Shown in pieces: positions 16,501 through 22,999 of a DNA stretch of 37,455 nt. The stretch is taken from contig OMQN01000039.1 of the NCBI GenBank assembly GCA_900313235.1, positions 1 to 37,455 on the forward strand, read 5' to 3'. The notes under the pieces were generated by a model. That model did not search any database, had not been told where the DNA came from, and saw only the letters and a list, made by a program, of their open reading frames with translations. Every line of letters begins with the position of its first letter. Within the stretch, counting starts at the first letter, position 1. A program made the position numbers and the translations under genes. Source of the DNA: an uncultured Prevotellaceae bacterium (GTDB lineage Bacteria > Bacteroidota > Bacteroidia > Bacteroidales > Bacteroidaceae).

Positions 16501-17280
16501 TATGAGCACAACGTGATTATTGGCAGTCAGGCACAGGGCGAGCAGCCCGTCACGCTGACTGACGGTGAGGACTTCTGTCCCAAGACGGACTTCACGGCAC
16601 CCCATGGTGTCACTAACAGTCGTGTACTCATGCCCTACGCAGAGCAAGTCGACGAAAGTATTGTAACCACTCCTCGTGGCTATACCGTCTGTCTGCCATA
16701 CGCCCTGACGCTCTCAGGCGATGGTGTGAAGGTCTATGCACCTTCAACCTCTTCGGTCGTAGCAGGAGTCACCACCATCACCTTCCAGGAAGTAGAGGGT
16801 GGCACGATGGTGGCTAACAACCCCTACTATGTAGTAGTCAGAAAAGGCATAGACCTGTCAACGAGCGCAAGTGTCTCCTTTACTGCAGGTCAGACGGGTG
16901 GCACGAACAGCGGGGGCGTCAGTGACTTTGTCTTCAAGGGTACGCTGGTCAAGATTGACAACGAACATCTCTACGATGCCCAAAAACCAGCTTACATCCT
17001 ACAGAGCGACGGCAAGTGGCATAAGGTACCACAGAATCAGCCGTTGGCATACGTAGGTCCCTATCGCGCCTACTTCCAAGCCGCCTCACCGTCGGCTGCC
17101 CGTAGCCTCAACATGGTTATCGACGATGAAGGCACTACCGGCTTGCAGCAGATACATACCATTGATGCTGATGGCACAGAACGTTACTATGACTTGAATG
17201 GTCGCCAGATAGCTAACGGCCAAAAGCCAACTGCTAAGGGCTTATATATAGTGAATGGAAAGAAGTACATAAATAGATAG
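13549..17280 (+). CDS. Large secreted surface protein with GLUG repeats and BspA-like LRR region
   Basis: 1243 residues. A signal peptide (MMRNQLVSILALLLVTVGVQ, cleavage after AKA) opens the protein. Residues 60-380 and 430-680 are beta-helix-like repeats with many GLUG-type motifs (NAGGMVGE, NAGGIAGA, FAGGLVGYGEG, GVGGLVGRLD, SAGGVMGRS, WSGGIVGNM). Residues 750-960 resemble BspA-type leucine-rich repeats (KAFKGNETITSITIGNNV). The C-terminus ends in YYDLNGRQIANG and GLYIVNGKKYINR, the pattern at the end of many Prevotella secreted proteins and probably a cell-surface sorting or anchoring tail. Such proteins are usually adhesins or host/matrix-binding factors; the ligand is unknown. It is followed 12 bp later by a small peptide gene. 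Confidence 0.85.
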   Translation: MMRNQLVSILALLLVTVGVQTAKADQVPDDMAWQLVDSYSPTTWDGFSLWDGHSMMDYQTDEGGWVHITNAAQLAKYAYDLFLDANVGNKSIYLECDIDLGDHTFSIARASGNSFGKGKTNEGGYYQANHWRIVFDGRGHIIRNGQAVAHDTYAGLFGEICYAVVKDLIVDNYTVNVGNSPTGCGVICGFANKAIQITENDQHTELIRNDVYCEINNCRVMNCSVNGDIKNAGGMVGEGFCSFNGNSVINCTINTTQDNAGGIAGALHTYELHEIVAEQNRVIYCTISGEDDFAGGLVGYGEGNFSFESNYVLGSSVQITDGDGVGGLVGRLDNITVALPWFHRTYKLINNWIDAKVTGNNSAYKGAVIGSFNEEIQDFQKNYWNGDKCNLSPVGDPVVNDLKAFSSKTTAQLCDLQLEGFTKWDHVLPCLPDNTSGDIVVTTAAQLREISDRVKKGYTYEGRTIRLAADIDVSNGNINWEPIGCASADNSQIHPFMGRFDGQGHTISGLKTTGTSYDYRGLFGLVINAHISNVQIAGPNISTNGKYVGAAVGWVYGGSCYVGQVMVNNATITARSSAGGVMGRSSNDAYSTIEDCQVSGTVRASQDDNDTGADGWSGGIVGNMHYGQITDCGSTAEIHGKKTGLVGGCERAIAITRCYAVSYNNTNLVSVGMNKATITDCPSAVSTGEGMKSTLGDSKWYYFSNGDLHPIPSALAIYVDDTGIVVQNGVVYQPEYSGNDITNYLVIGYQGSGGNVVVADEINNHPVDWVLSKAFKGNETITSITIGNNVKVVRFADIPNLQSITLGAKVGESSNPSSYNYERDLIRNCPKLTTISVNENNTHLVVVDGLLYHKWRSVADGNIYAWELLRCPVDKAGELTLPSTITKSNETLNMDVVSVLAFEDCNLLTGIIMPETLMEGEYNASPFKNNTALQYLDMRTCPWRENKGGFQWYTNRSEDASGFFARLPESTLIYLPAGDQVQQGYEHNVIIGSQAQGEQPVTLTDGEDFCPKTDFTAPHGVTNSRVLMPYAEQVDESIVTTPRGYTVCLPYALTLSGDGVKVYAPSTSSVVAGVTTITFQEVEGGTMVANNPYYVVVRKGIDLSTSASVSFTAGQTGGTNSGGVSDFVFKGTLVKIDNEHLYDAQKPAYILQSDGKWHKVPQNQPLAYVGPYRAYFQAASPSAARSLNMVIDDEGTTGLQQIHTIDADGTERYYDLNGRQIANGQKPTAKGLYIVNGKKYINR

Positions 17281-17292
17281 GAGGACATATTG

Positions 17293-17433
17293 ATGAAGAA
17301 ATTATATATAAAACCCGAAGTGAATGTGGTTAAACTTAGACAACAGGCCTATTTGCTGAGTAGTAGCCCTGTGATAGATGAGTTTGATGACAATGAGCCC
17401 GAAGGGGGCTGGGATTTTGGTGGCGCTGAATAG
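17293..17433 (+). CDS. 46-residue peptide of unknown function behind the surface protein
   Basis: The frame starts ATG 17293, 12 bp after the surface-protein stop, behind a GGAGG-like purine stretch (17281-17285). It begins MKKLYIKPEVNVVKLRQQAY, followed by LLSSS and a short acidic, glycine/tryptophan-rich tail ending GGWDFGGAE. It has no long hydrophobic core. Small Bacteroidetes proteins with an N-terminal MKKxYxxPxxxVxxL pattern, a LLxSS-like turn and a variable acidic/glycine tail are ones I recall seeing repeatedly, but I know of no assigned role. The conserved-head, variable-tail layout resembles peptide precursors. It is followed by a strong terminator, so it is probably co-transcribed with the surface protein. 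Confidence 0.65.
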   Translation: MKKLYIKPEVNVVKLRQQAYLLSSSPVIDEFDDNEPEGGWDFGGAE

Positions 17434-17452
17434 GTTGCCTCAGCAACAACAC

Positions 17453-17498
17453 CAAAGGGCACAAAGGGGTCTGACCCCTTTGTGCCCTTTGTCTTTTC
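17453..17498 (+). terminator. Strong hairpin terminator after the peptide gene
   Basis: A 19-bp stem pairs 17453-17471 with 17473-17491 about a single central base, GC-rich at the loop end, followed by TCTTTTCC. It closes the surface-protein/peptide transcript. Confidence 0.85.
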
Positions 17499-17543
17499 CG
17501 CAGTTCCTCTCGCTCGGGAATAAAAAGAAAAACGAGCTTTTCT

Positions 17544-17574
17544 TTTGTATTTCGCTCGCTTATAAGAGAGGCTT
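17544..17574 (+). promoter_or_regulatory. Degenerate promoter-like repeat without a -7 box
   Basis: TTTGTATTTCGCTCGCTTAT closely resembles the -33/spacer part of the yicC promoter at 21084-21106. No TAnnTTTG follows at the right distance and no gene starts here, so it is probably a relic. Confidence 0.4.
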
Positions 17575-17638
17575 GGATATAGATTCCATTAAGCATGCAA
17601 TAAAGATTCTCTCTAGCTGAGATAGGAAACAGATAGTA

Positions 17639-17676
17639 ATAGGGGTCGTGTCAAAAGTAACAGACACGACCCCTAT
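17639..17676. repeat. 14-bp inverted repeat hairpin
   Basis: 17639-17652 pairs perfectly with 17663-17676 around a 10-nt loop. There is no T-tract on the plus strand, so it is not a classic terminator. The left arm runs into GTGTCAAAAG, similar to GTTTCAAAAG after the hairpin near 13430. The remainder of 17434-17743 holds nothing else I can support. Confidence 0.6.
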
Positions 17677-17743
17677 ATAGTAACTATAAACAAAGTTTAA
17701 TCGTTGTTTTTGCAATGGTTTTACAATATTTTTAGCTTTTATC

Positions 17744-17774
17744 TTTGCATTTGCGATTTTTATTTATATCTTTG
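17744..17774 (+). promoter_or_regulatory. Promoter of the hipBA operon
   Basis: TTTG at 17744-17747 and TATCTTTG at 17767-17774, spacer 19 nt; ATG 17803 follows 28 bases later. HipB-type antitoxins usually repress their own promoter, but no clear operator palindrome was identified. Confidence 0.75.
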
Positions 17775-17802
17775 CAACCGAAATACATAAGACATTGATA
17801 AC

Positions 17803-18105
17803 ATGTGGACAGAACTTAGTGATACAGCCATATTGAACAAGCTTGGAACGAGGCTGAAAGCCTATCGCATAGCAAGAGGGATGAAACAGCAGGAACTGGC
17901 CATGGAGTCGGGCGTTGGCGTTAGCACCATCGCTAAGATTGAAAGCGGACAGTCCGTTTCGTTCTCATTGCTAATAAGCGTCATGAGAACGCTTGGATTA
18001 CTTGAAAACTTAGATTTGCTTGTGCCAGAGCAGAAGCCATCGCCAATGGAACTGTTGAAGATGCAGGGCAAGCAGGTAAAACGCGTAAGAACAAAGAAGG
18101 ATTAA
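17803..18105 (+). CDS. hipB: HipB-like helix-turn-helix antitoxin
   Basis: 100 residues. An XRE/Cro-type helix-turn-helix spans about 13-70 (LGTRLKAYRIARGMKQQELA, then GVGVSTIAKIESGQSVSFSL). The tail is basic (KQVKRVRTKKD). In HipBA modules the antitoxin binds the HipA kinase and represses the operon. The stop codon is 3 bp before the hipA start, the usual coupled arrangement. The gene is intact although its partner is not. Confidence 0.88.
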   Translation: MWTELSDTAILNKLGTRLKAYRIARGMKQQELAMESGVGVSTIAKIESGQSVSFSLLISVMRTLGLLENLDLLVPEQKPSPMELLKMQGKQVKRVRTKKD

Positions 18106-18108
18106 ACA

Positions 18109-19361
18109 ATGGAAGAGATACCAGTAATACAGATATACCTGTGGGGCAACCTTGTGGGAGCCATGTCATGGGATGATGAAAGAGGCTATGCAGACTTTCA
18201 GTTTGATGACCGCTTCCGCAGGTCTGGCTTGGACATCGCCCCACTAATGATGCCGTTGGCAAGAACCAGAGGCGTAGTCTCGTTCCCCACAAATGCTAGA
18301 ACGAAGTGTTTCAGCGGTCTTCCTGGCTTAATCGCCGATGCCCTGCCCGATAAGTTTGGTAGCCAACTCATTACGGAATGGTTCGCCCAGCAAGGCAAGA
18401 CAGAGAGTATGATTACTCCGCTCGATCGTCTGTGCTACGTCGGCAAACGGGCAATGGGAGCCTTGGAGTTTGTGCCTGCTGCCAATGTGGAGGGCGTCAA
18501 CGAATCGACTGAAATTTACATTCGGGAACTGATGGCTTTGTCTGAGTCCATCTTCAAGGAACGGAGCAGGTTTCAGGAACTGATTCGGCAGAACGACAAA
18601 TCGATTCTCGACATCCTTAAAGTCGGAACATCTGCTGGCGGTGCAAAGCCAAAGGCGATTATTGCCTTCAAAGAAGAAACAGGAGAAGTGCGTTCGGGCC
18701 AGGTTCCTGCACCAGAAGGATTTTCATATTGGCTGTTGAAGTTCGACGGAGGCACTTATAGCGAGCATAATGAGATAACCGATAATCCGCAAGGCCCATG
18801 TCGGAGTGTCGACTATTGCCGGAAGGGGACTGCAACCACTTCATGACCCGTCGTTTTGACAGAACACCGTCAGGAGAGAAAATTCACATGCAGACAGCGG
18901 CTGGTATTGCTCATCTGGACAGAGACGTGCGCCATTCATACGAAGAGCTTTTTGGCGTTTTGCGCCGACTGTGGTTGAACTATAAGGATTTCGAGCAGCT
19001 GTATCGCCGAATGGTGTTCAATGTTATCGCACGCAACCACGATGACCACACCAAGAACTTCTCCTTCCTGATGGATAAGACTGGAAAGTGGTCATTTGCC
19101 CCAGCTTATGACTTATGCTACTCGTACAACCCTGCCGGGCGATGGACGAGCCGTCACCAGCTTTCACTCAACAGTAAGACCGACGACTTCACTCGGGAGG
19201 ACTTGTTGGCTGTGGCACAAAATATCGGCATACGTGATGCCAACCACATCATTGAGGAGGTTCGTTCATCTGTTGCTTCTTGGCCTGATACAGCTAAAGA
19301 CTGCGGTGTAAGACCGGAGCATATAGAGTCTATCAGCAAGACTCTCCTGCTGAGAATATGA
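18109..19361 (+). pseudogene. hipA: HipA-like kinase toxin, frameshifted by an internal deletion
   Basis: The first frame (18109 to about 18795) encodes the HipA N-terminal domain and the start of the kinase (FSGLPGLIADALPDKFGSQL, GTSAGGAKPKAIIAF, WLLKFDGGTYSEHNEI). After NPQG the frame breaks. MSECRLLPEGDCNHFMTRRF resumes in another frame near 18798 and runs to 19361, including the catalytic NHDDHTKNFSF and the DLCYS segment. From the family pattern, about 18-20 residues linking these parts are missing. Intact HipA phosphorylates targets such as glutamyl-tRNA synthetase and causes growth arrest. As written no active toxin would be made. The same type of deletion occurs in rpsD and rpoA, so a sequence or assembly error is likely. 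Confidence 0.88.
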
Positions 19362-19400
19362 TAATGGTATTGCCGTCCCCCAAAAAATAGAATAAATTCT

Positions 19401-19432
19401 TTTGTTTTTTTTCTTAGTTTGTACTACCTTTG
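19401..19432 (+). promoter_or_regulatory. Promoter of the esterase/protease pair
   Basis: TTTG at 19401-19404 and TACCTTTG at 19425-19432, spacer 20 nt. Only five bases separate the -7 box from ATG 19438, so the transcript is likely leaderless or nearly so. Confidence 0.78.
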
Positions 19433-19437
19433 CACCC

Positions 19438-20259
19438 ATGAAAAGAATACTACTAATCATAGGCGTCTTGATGATGACGCTGACGGCTACTGCCCAGTAC
19501 GACTTCCTGACGGCCCACCGCGGGGTTATCCAGGGAGGCTATGACTTCTGGGTATATACCCCTGAGGACTATTATTTCTCGCAGGAGCGGACACCTGTCG
19601 TCATCTTCCTGCATGGCGCCAGTCTCTGCGGTCGCGACATCAACCGTTCGCGGCGCTATGGTCCGCTGAATGCCATAGCCCGTGGACGAGAGATTCCTGC
19701 CTTGGTCATCGTACCCCAGAATCCTGGTGGGGCGTGGAACCCGAAGAAGATATTGGACGTCTTGGACTGGACACGTCAGAACTATCCGTGCGACTCCACC
19801 CGCGTCTATGTCTTGGGTATGTCGTTGGGTGGCTATGGAACCATGGACTTTGCCGGCACCTATCCCGAGCGTGTCGCTGCTGCGATGGCATTGTGTGGCG
19901 GTTGCAGTCTGAAGGATGTGCAGCCCTTGGGACAACTGCCCCTCTGGATTATTCACGGCACTGCCGACCGTGCGGTACCTGTCAGCAAGTCTAAGCAGGT
20001 GGTCAGTGCGTTAGAGGCTGCCGGCAACGACAAACGGCTGCGCTACGACTGGTGGCGTGGTGCCAATCATGGTGCTCCTGCCCGCATCTTCTATAGCAAG
20101 AAAACCTACGAGTGGCTGTTCTCACACAGTCTGTCAGACAAAGGGCGCCCTGTTCGTCGTGACATCACCATCACCCAGGGTGAACTGAAGGGTGTCTATC
20201 GTGACATGCCTCGCAACATTCCCAAGCCTGAAGAGATTGAGTGGGACAAGGAAGAATAA
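19438..20259 (+). CDS. Secreted alpha/beta-hydrolase (carboxylesterase-like)
   Basis: 273 residues from ATG 19438; longer frames begin inside the promoter. Signal peptide MKRILLIIGVLMMTLTATAQ. The alpha/beta-hydrolase elements are the oxyanion HG in FLHGASLCG (56-64), the nucleophile Ser129 in GMSLGG, Asp177 in HGTADRAVP and His211 in NHGAPAR. The layout resembles feruloyl/acetyl esterases and phospholipase/carboxylesterase-type enzymes of Bacteroidetes, which remove acyl groups from glycans or small esters; the substrate is not determined. It is followed 3 bp later by a papain-like protease gene and is probably translated with it. Confidence 0.8.
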   Translation: MKRILLIIGVLMMTLTATAQYDFLTAHRGVIQGGYDFWVYTPEDYYFSQERTPVVIFLHGASLCGRDINRSRRYGPLNAIARGREIPALVIVPQNPGGAWNPKKILDVLDWTRQNYPCDSTRVYVLGMSLGGYGTMDFAGTYPERVAAAMALCGGCSLKDVQPLGQLPLWIIHGTADRAVPVSKSKQVVSALEAAGNDKRLRYDWWRGANHGAPARIFYSKKTYEWLFSHSLSDKGRPVRRDITITQGELKGVYRDMPRNIPKPEEIEWDKEE

Positions 20260-20262
20260 AAA

Positions 20263-21021
20263 ATGAGAAACGTACTTTTCTTATTGTTGGTTGCCATTCT
20301 GGCAGCTTGTCAGCAGACACCGCAACATACATTTACCAACGAACTGCTGTTGCCCATGACGCCCGTGAAGGATCAGGGCAAGAGTGAACTCTGTTGGGCC
20401 TATGCCATGCTGGCGACCATTGAGACGGAACACTTGGTGCGTGGCGACTCTGTCAACCTCTCTCCTCAGTATCTGGGGCGCATGCTGAAGCGTAAGAACC
20501 AGCGCGCCATGTGTCAGACGGCCCTCAACCTGTTGCAGCGTTATGGTGTCGTGGGTTTCGACGTGATGCCCGACGATGCTACTGACGACTTGCCAACACC
20601 CAAGAACGTCTTTCTGTTGGGCGCTAAGTACACACCGTTGGAGTTTGCCCACAGCGTCTGCGCCCCTGACGAATACGTCTCGTTGACCAGCTTCCCAGAC
20701 TCACCTTATTATCAAAAAATTGATGTACCCATTCCAGACAACTGGGAGCACAACCGCCTGCTGAATGTGCCTCTTGACACACTACGCAGACATGTCTATC
20801 AGGCCCTGAAGCGTCGCCATCCTGTCTGTTTTGAGAGCCGTGGCCACGCAATGGCTATCGTGGGTATGGCTCGCGACGAGAATCGCCATGCCTACTACAT
20901 CCTCAAGAACTCATGGGGCACTGACCAGCCTCATGGCGGTCTGGTCTATATGCCCGTCCGTAGACTCTGGCACGATGCCGTTGCCATTTACATGACGCGC
21001 GATGCCTACGAGGGTAGGTAG
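20263..21021 (+). CDS. Papain-family (C1) cysteine peptidase lipoprotein
   Basis: 252 residues. A lipoprotein signal ends in the lipobox LAAC (Cys16). The papain-fold catalytic set is visible: Gln38 and Cys44 in VKDQGKSELCWAYA, His195 in SRGHAMAIVGMA and Asn216 in LKNSWG. The protein resembles the C1B/bleomycin-hydrolase-like branch more than propeptide-bearing papains and has no obvious prodomain. It is anchored in the envelope, so it probably cuts peptides in the periplasm or at the cell surface. Being coupled to the esterase gene suggests a joint degradative role (inference). Confidence 0.87.
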   Translation: MRNVLFLLLVAILAACQQTPQHTFTNELLLPMTPVKDQGKSELCWAYAMLATIETEHLVRGDSVNLSPQYLGRMLKRKNQRAMCQTALNLLQRYGVVGFDVMPDDATDDLPTPKNVFLLGAKYTPLEFAHSVCAPDEYVSLTSFPDSPYYQKIDVPIPDNWEHNRLLNVPLDTLRRHVYQALKRRHPVCFESRGHAMAIVGMARDENRHAYYILKNSWGTDQPHGGLVYMPVRRLWHDAVAIYMTRDAYEGR

Positions 21022-21083
21022 TATTTGATGAATAGGGCTATCAGTAGGCTGCACCTTGGAATTAAAAATAAATTCCAATTCTT

Positions 21084-21114
21084 TTTGCATTTCGCTCACT
21101 TATTTGTACCTTTG
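21084..21114 (+). promoter_or_regulatory. Promoter of the yicC-to-acyltransferase run
   Basis: TTTG at 21084-21087 and TACCTTTG at 21107-21114, spacer 19 nt; ATG 21141 follows 26 bases later. The spacer word CATTTCGCTCACTTATTTG resembles the relic at 17544. Confidence 0.82.
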
Positions 21115-21140
21115 CAAACATATTATAGAAATCTAAGATT

Positions 21141-22013
21141 ATGATACAATCAATGACCGGCTACGGCAAGACTGTCGTGGCCTTTGAGGGAAAGAAAATC
21201 AATGTGGAAATCAAGTCGCTCAACTCTAAGCAGCTTGACCTGTCGACACGTATTGCTCCGCTCTACAGAGAGAAGGAGATGGAGATTCGTCAGCTCATTG
21301 CCGAGCGTGTCATCAGAGGTAAGGTAGAGTTTAACATCTGGATAGAAAAGGATGCTGTCGCTGAGGCCGCACAGGTCAACAAGGCGCTGATGGAGAACTA
21401 CTTTCAGCAGTTGACAGGCTTTGCCCAGGAACACCAGCTGTCGGACATCGACTGGATGTCGCTGCTGGTGCGCATGCCCGACGTGCTGACAAAGACGGAG
21501 GTAGAGCTGCTCAGTGACGAGGAGTGGCAGGCCGTGAAGGGTGGTGTACAGGAGGCTGTGCAGCATCTGGTGGACTTCCGTACGCAGGAGGGCGCCGCCC
21601 TGGAGAAGAAGTTTGGCGAGAAGATTGATAACATCGAACAGCTGCTGGCATCGATAGAACCCTACGAGAAGTCGCGTGTGGAGAAGATCCGTCAGCGCAT
21701 CATCGATGGCCTGAAGCAGATTCCTGGCGCTGAGTACGACAAGAACCGCCTGGAACAGGAGCTCATCTACTATATCGAGAAGCTGGACATCAGCGAGGAG
21801 AAGCAGCGTCTGACCAACCATCTGAAGTACTTCCGTGAGACCATGGCCGATGCCGCTGGTCAAGGCAAGAAGCTCGGCTTCATTGCTCAGGAGATGGGGC
21901 GCGAAATCAATACCACCGGCTCGAAGTCTAACCAGGCCGAGATGCAGAACATCGTGGTGAAGATGAAGGACGAGTTGGAGCAGATTAAGGAGCAGGTACT
22001 TAACGCCCTTTAG
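21141..22013 (+). CDS. yicC: YicC-family endoribonuclease
   Basis: 290 residues, full length for YicC/YloC. The N-terminal IQSMTGYGKTVVAFEGKKIN and EIKSLNSKQLDLSTRI and the C-terminal GKKLGFIAQEMGREINTTGS are signatures of the family. YicC proteins are reported to be metal-dependent endoribonucleases acting on RNAs in stress physiology. It is next to gmk, the frequent neighbour in many bacteria, though here a four-helix-bundle gene stands between. The stop codon lies in a small hairpin (22002-22019), followed by a heptamer array. Confidence 0.93.
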   Translation: MIQSMTGYGKTVVAFEGKKINVEIKSLNSKQLDLSTRIAPLYREKEMEIRQLIAERVIRGKVEFNIWIEKDAVAEAAQVNKALMENYFQQLTGFAQEHQLSDIDWMSLLVRMPDVLTKTEVELLSDEEWQAVKGGVQEAVQHLVDFRTQEGAALEKKFGEKIDNIEQLLASIEPYEKSRVEKIRQRIIDGLKQIPGAEYDKNRLEQELIYYIEKLDISEEKQRLTNHLKYFRETMADAAGQGKKLGFIAQEMGREINTTGSKSNQAEMQNIVVKMKDELEQIKEQVLNAL

Positions 22014-22016
22014 GGC

Positions 22017-22053
22017 GTTGGCAGTTGGCTTTTAGCTATTGGCAGTTGGCTAT
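22017..22053. repeat. Heptamer array, word GTTGGCA/GTTGGCT, five units
   Basis: GC recurs at 22021, 22028, 22035, 22042 and 22049. It lies just after the yicC stop and marks the left edge of an AT-rich block. It reads on one strand much as the array at 23003 reads on the other. Confidence 0.85.
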
Positions 22054-22061
22054 TTTGAGAA

Positions 22062-22415
22062 ATGAGAAATTTTAGAGAATATAATGTCTATCAACAATCG
22101 ATGCAATTGTGCATAGATGTTTATAAGGCATGTAAATTATTTCCTTCGGACGAAAGATTTGCATTAGCGAATCAGTTGGAGAGAGCTGCAGTTTCTATTT
22201 CGTCTAATATTTCTGAGGGATCTTCAAGAGGTTCTGATACAGATTTTGCACATTTCTTAGAGATTTCTCTGGGTTCAGTTTTTGAGGTGGAAACACAACT
22301 AACGATAGCGTTAAAACTGCAATATATTGACATTGATACATATAATTCTTTGATAGCCCAAATTGATGTTATTGAAAAAGGGCTTGGAAAATTTATAGGA
22401 ATCTTAAGAAAATAG
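22062..22415 (+). CDS. Four-helix-bundle protein (23S rRNA intervening-sequence type)
   Basis: 117 residues. The sequence follows the family often found in 23S rRNA intervening sequences and as isolated genes: MRNFREYNVYQQSMQLCIDV, then LANQLERAAVSISSNISEGS and DFAHFLEISLGSVFEVETQL. These small proteins form a bundle of four antiparallel helices and oligomerise; the biological role is unclear. The gene is AT-richer than its neighbours and separates yicC from gmk, which looks like an insertion into a conserved pair. It starts 48 bp after yicC, immediately after a heptamer array. Confidence 0.9.
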   Translation: MRNFREYNVYQQSMQLCIDVYKACKLFPSDERFALANQLERAAVSISSNISEGSSRGSDTDFAHFLEISLGSVFEVETQLTIALKLQYIDIDTYNSLIAQIDVIEKGLGKFIGILRK

Positions 22416-22420
22416 AATAT

Positions 22421-22999
22421 ATGAGAGGACACTTAATTATATTTAGTGCACCATCAGGTAGCGGAAAGAGCACCATTGTGCAGTGGCTGATGAAGGAACA
22501 TCCGGAACTTAACCTGTGTTTTTCCATATCATGCACCAGTCGTCCACCGCGAGGCACAGAAAAAGATGGTATTGAGTATTTCTTTTTGTCTCCGGAAGAA
22601 TTTAAGGCCAAGATAGAACAAAATGCTTTCTTAGAATACGAGGAGGTGTACGAAAATCGCTTTTATGGAACTTTAAAAGAACAAGTCGAACGGCAATTGA
22701 ATGCTGGTCAAAACGTGGTATTCGATGTGGATGTGAAGGGCGGCATTAATATCAAAAAGTTTTATGGCGATGATGCACTGAGCGTTTTTATTCAGCCCCC
22801 ATCAATAGAAGAACTTCGTAAACGATTAGAAGGAAGAGCAACTGATAGTAAAGATGCAATAGAGACAAGATTAGCTAAAGCTGAATATGAATTATCTTTT
22901 TCTGGTAAATTTGACAGAATAGTTATAAACGATAACCTGTCCCAAGCGGAAGCAGAGACTTATTCTTTGATTAAGGATTTTATCGATGCAGATAAATAA
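22421..22999 (+). CDS. gmk: Guanylate kinase
   Basis: 192 residues. Gmk phosphorylates GMP to GDP with ATP. The P-loop APSGSGKS lies at residues 10-17, the GMP-binding SCTSRPPRGTEKDGIEYFFL follows, and YGTLKEQVE and DVDVKGG are present. It is essential. Codon use is visibly AT-richer (AAA, TTA, AGA, GAA) than in yicC or nadD, so this segment may have a different origin. It overlaps nadD by 14 bp. Confidence 0.97.
   Translation: MRGHLIIFSAPSGSGKSTIVQWLMKEHPELNLCFSISCTSRPPRGTEKDGIEYFFLSPEEFKAKIEQNAFLEYEEVYENRFYGTLKEQVERQLNAGQNVVFDVDVKGGINIKKFYGDDALSVFIQPPSIEELRKRLEGRATDSKDAIETRLAKAEYELSFSGKFDRIVINDNLSQAEAETYSLIKDFIDADK

Noticed and set aside
17639-17676. Rho-independent terminator or insertion-sequence end
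   Set aside because: The stem is strong but has no T-tract, and no partner end, transposase or target duplication was found; listed only as an inverted repeat.
18798-19361. Separate short HipA_C-type gene starting at ATG 18798
   Set aside because: The start codon is an internal methionine of the HipA pattern (MSECRLLPEG), there is no spacer or promoter, and the upstream frame stops just after the junction; one broken gene is the better reading.
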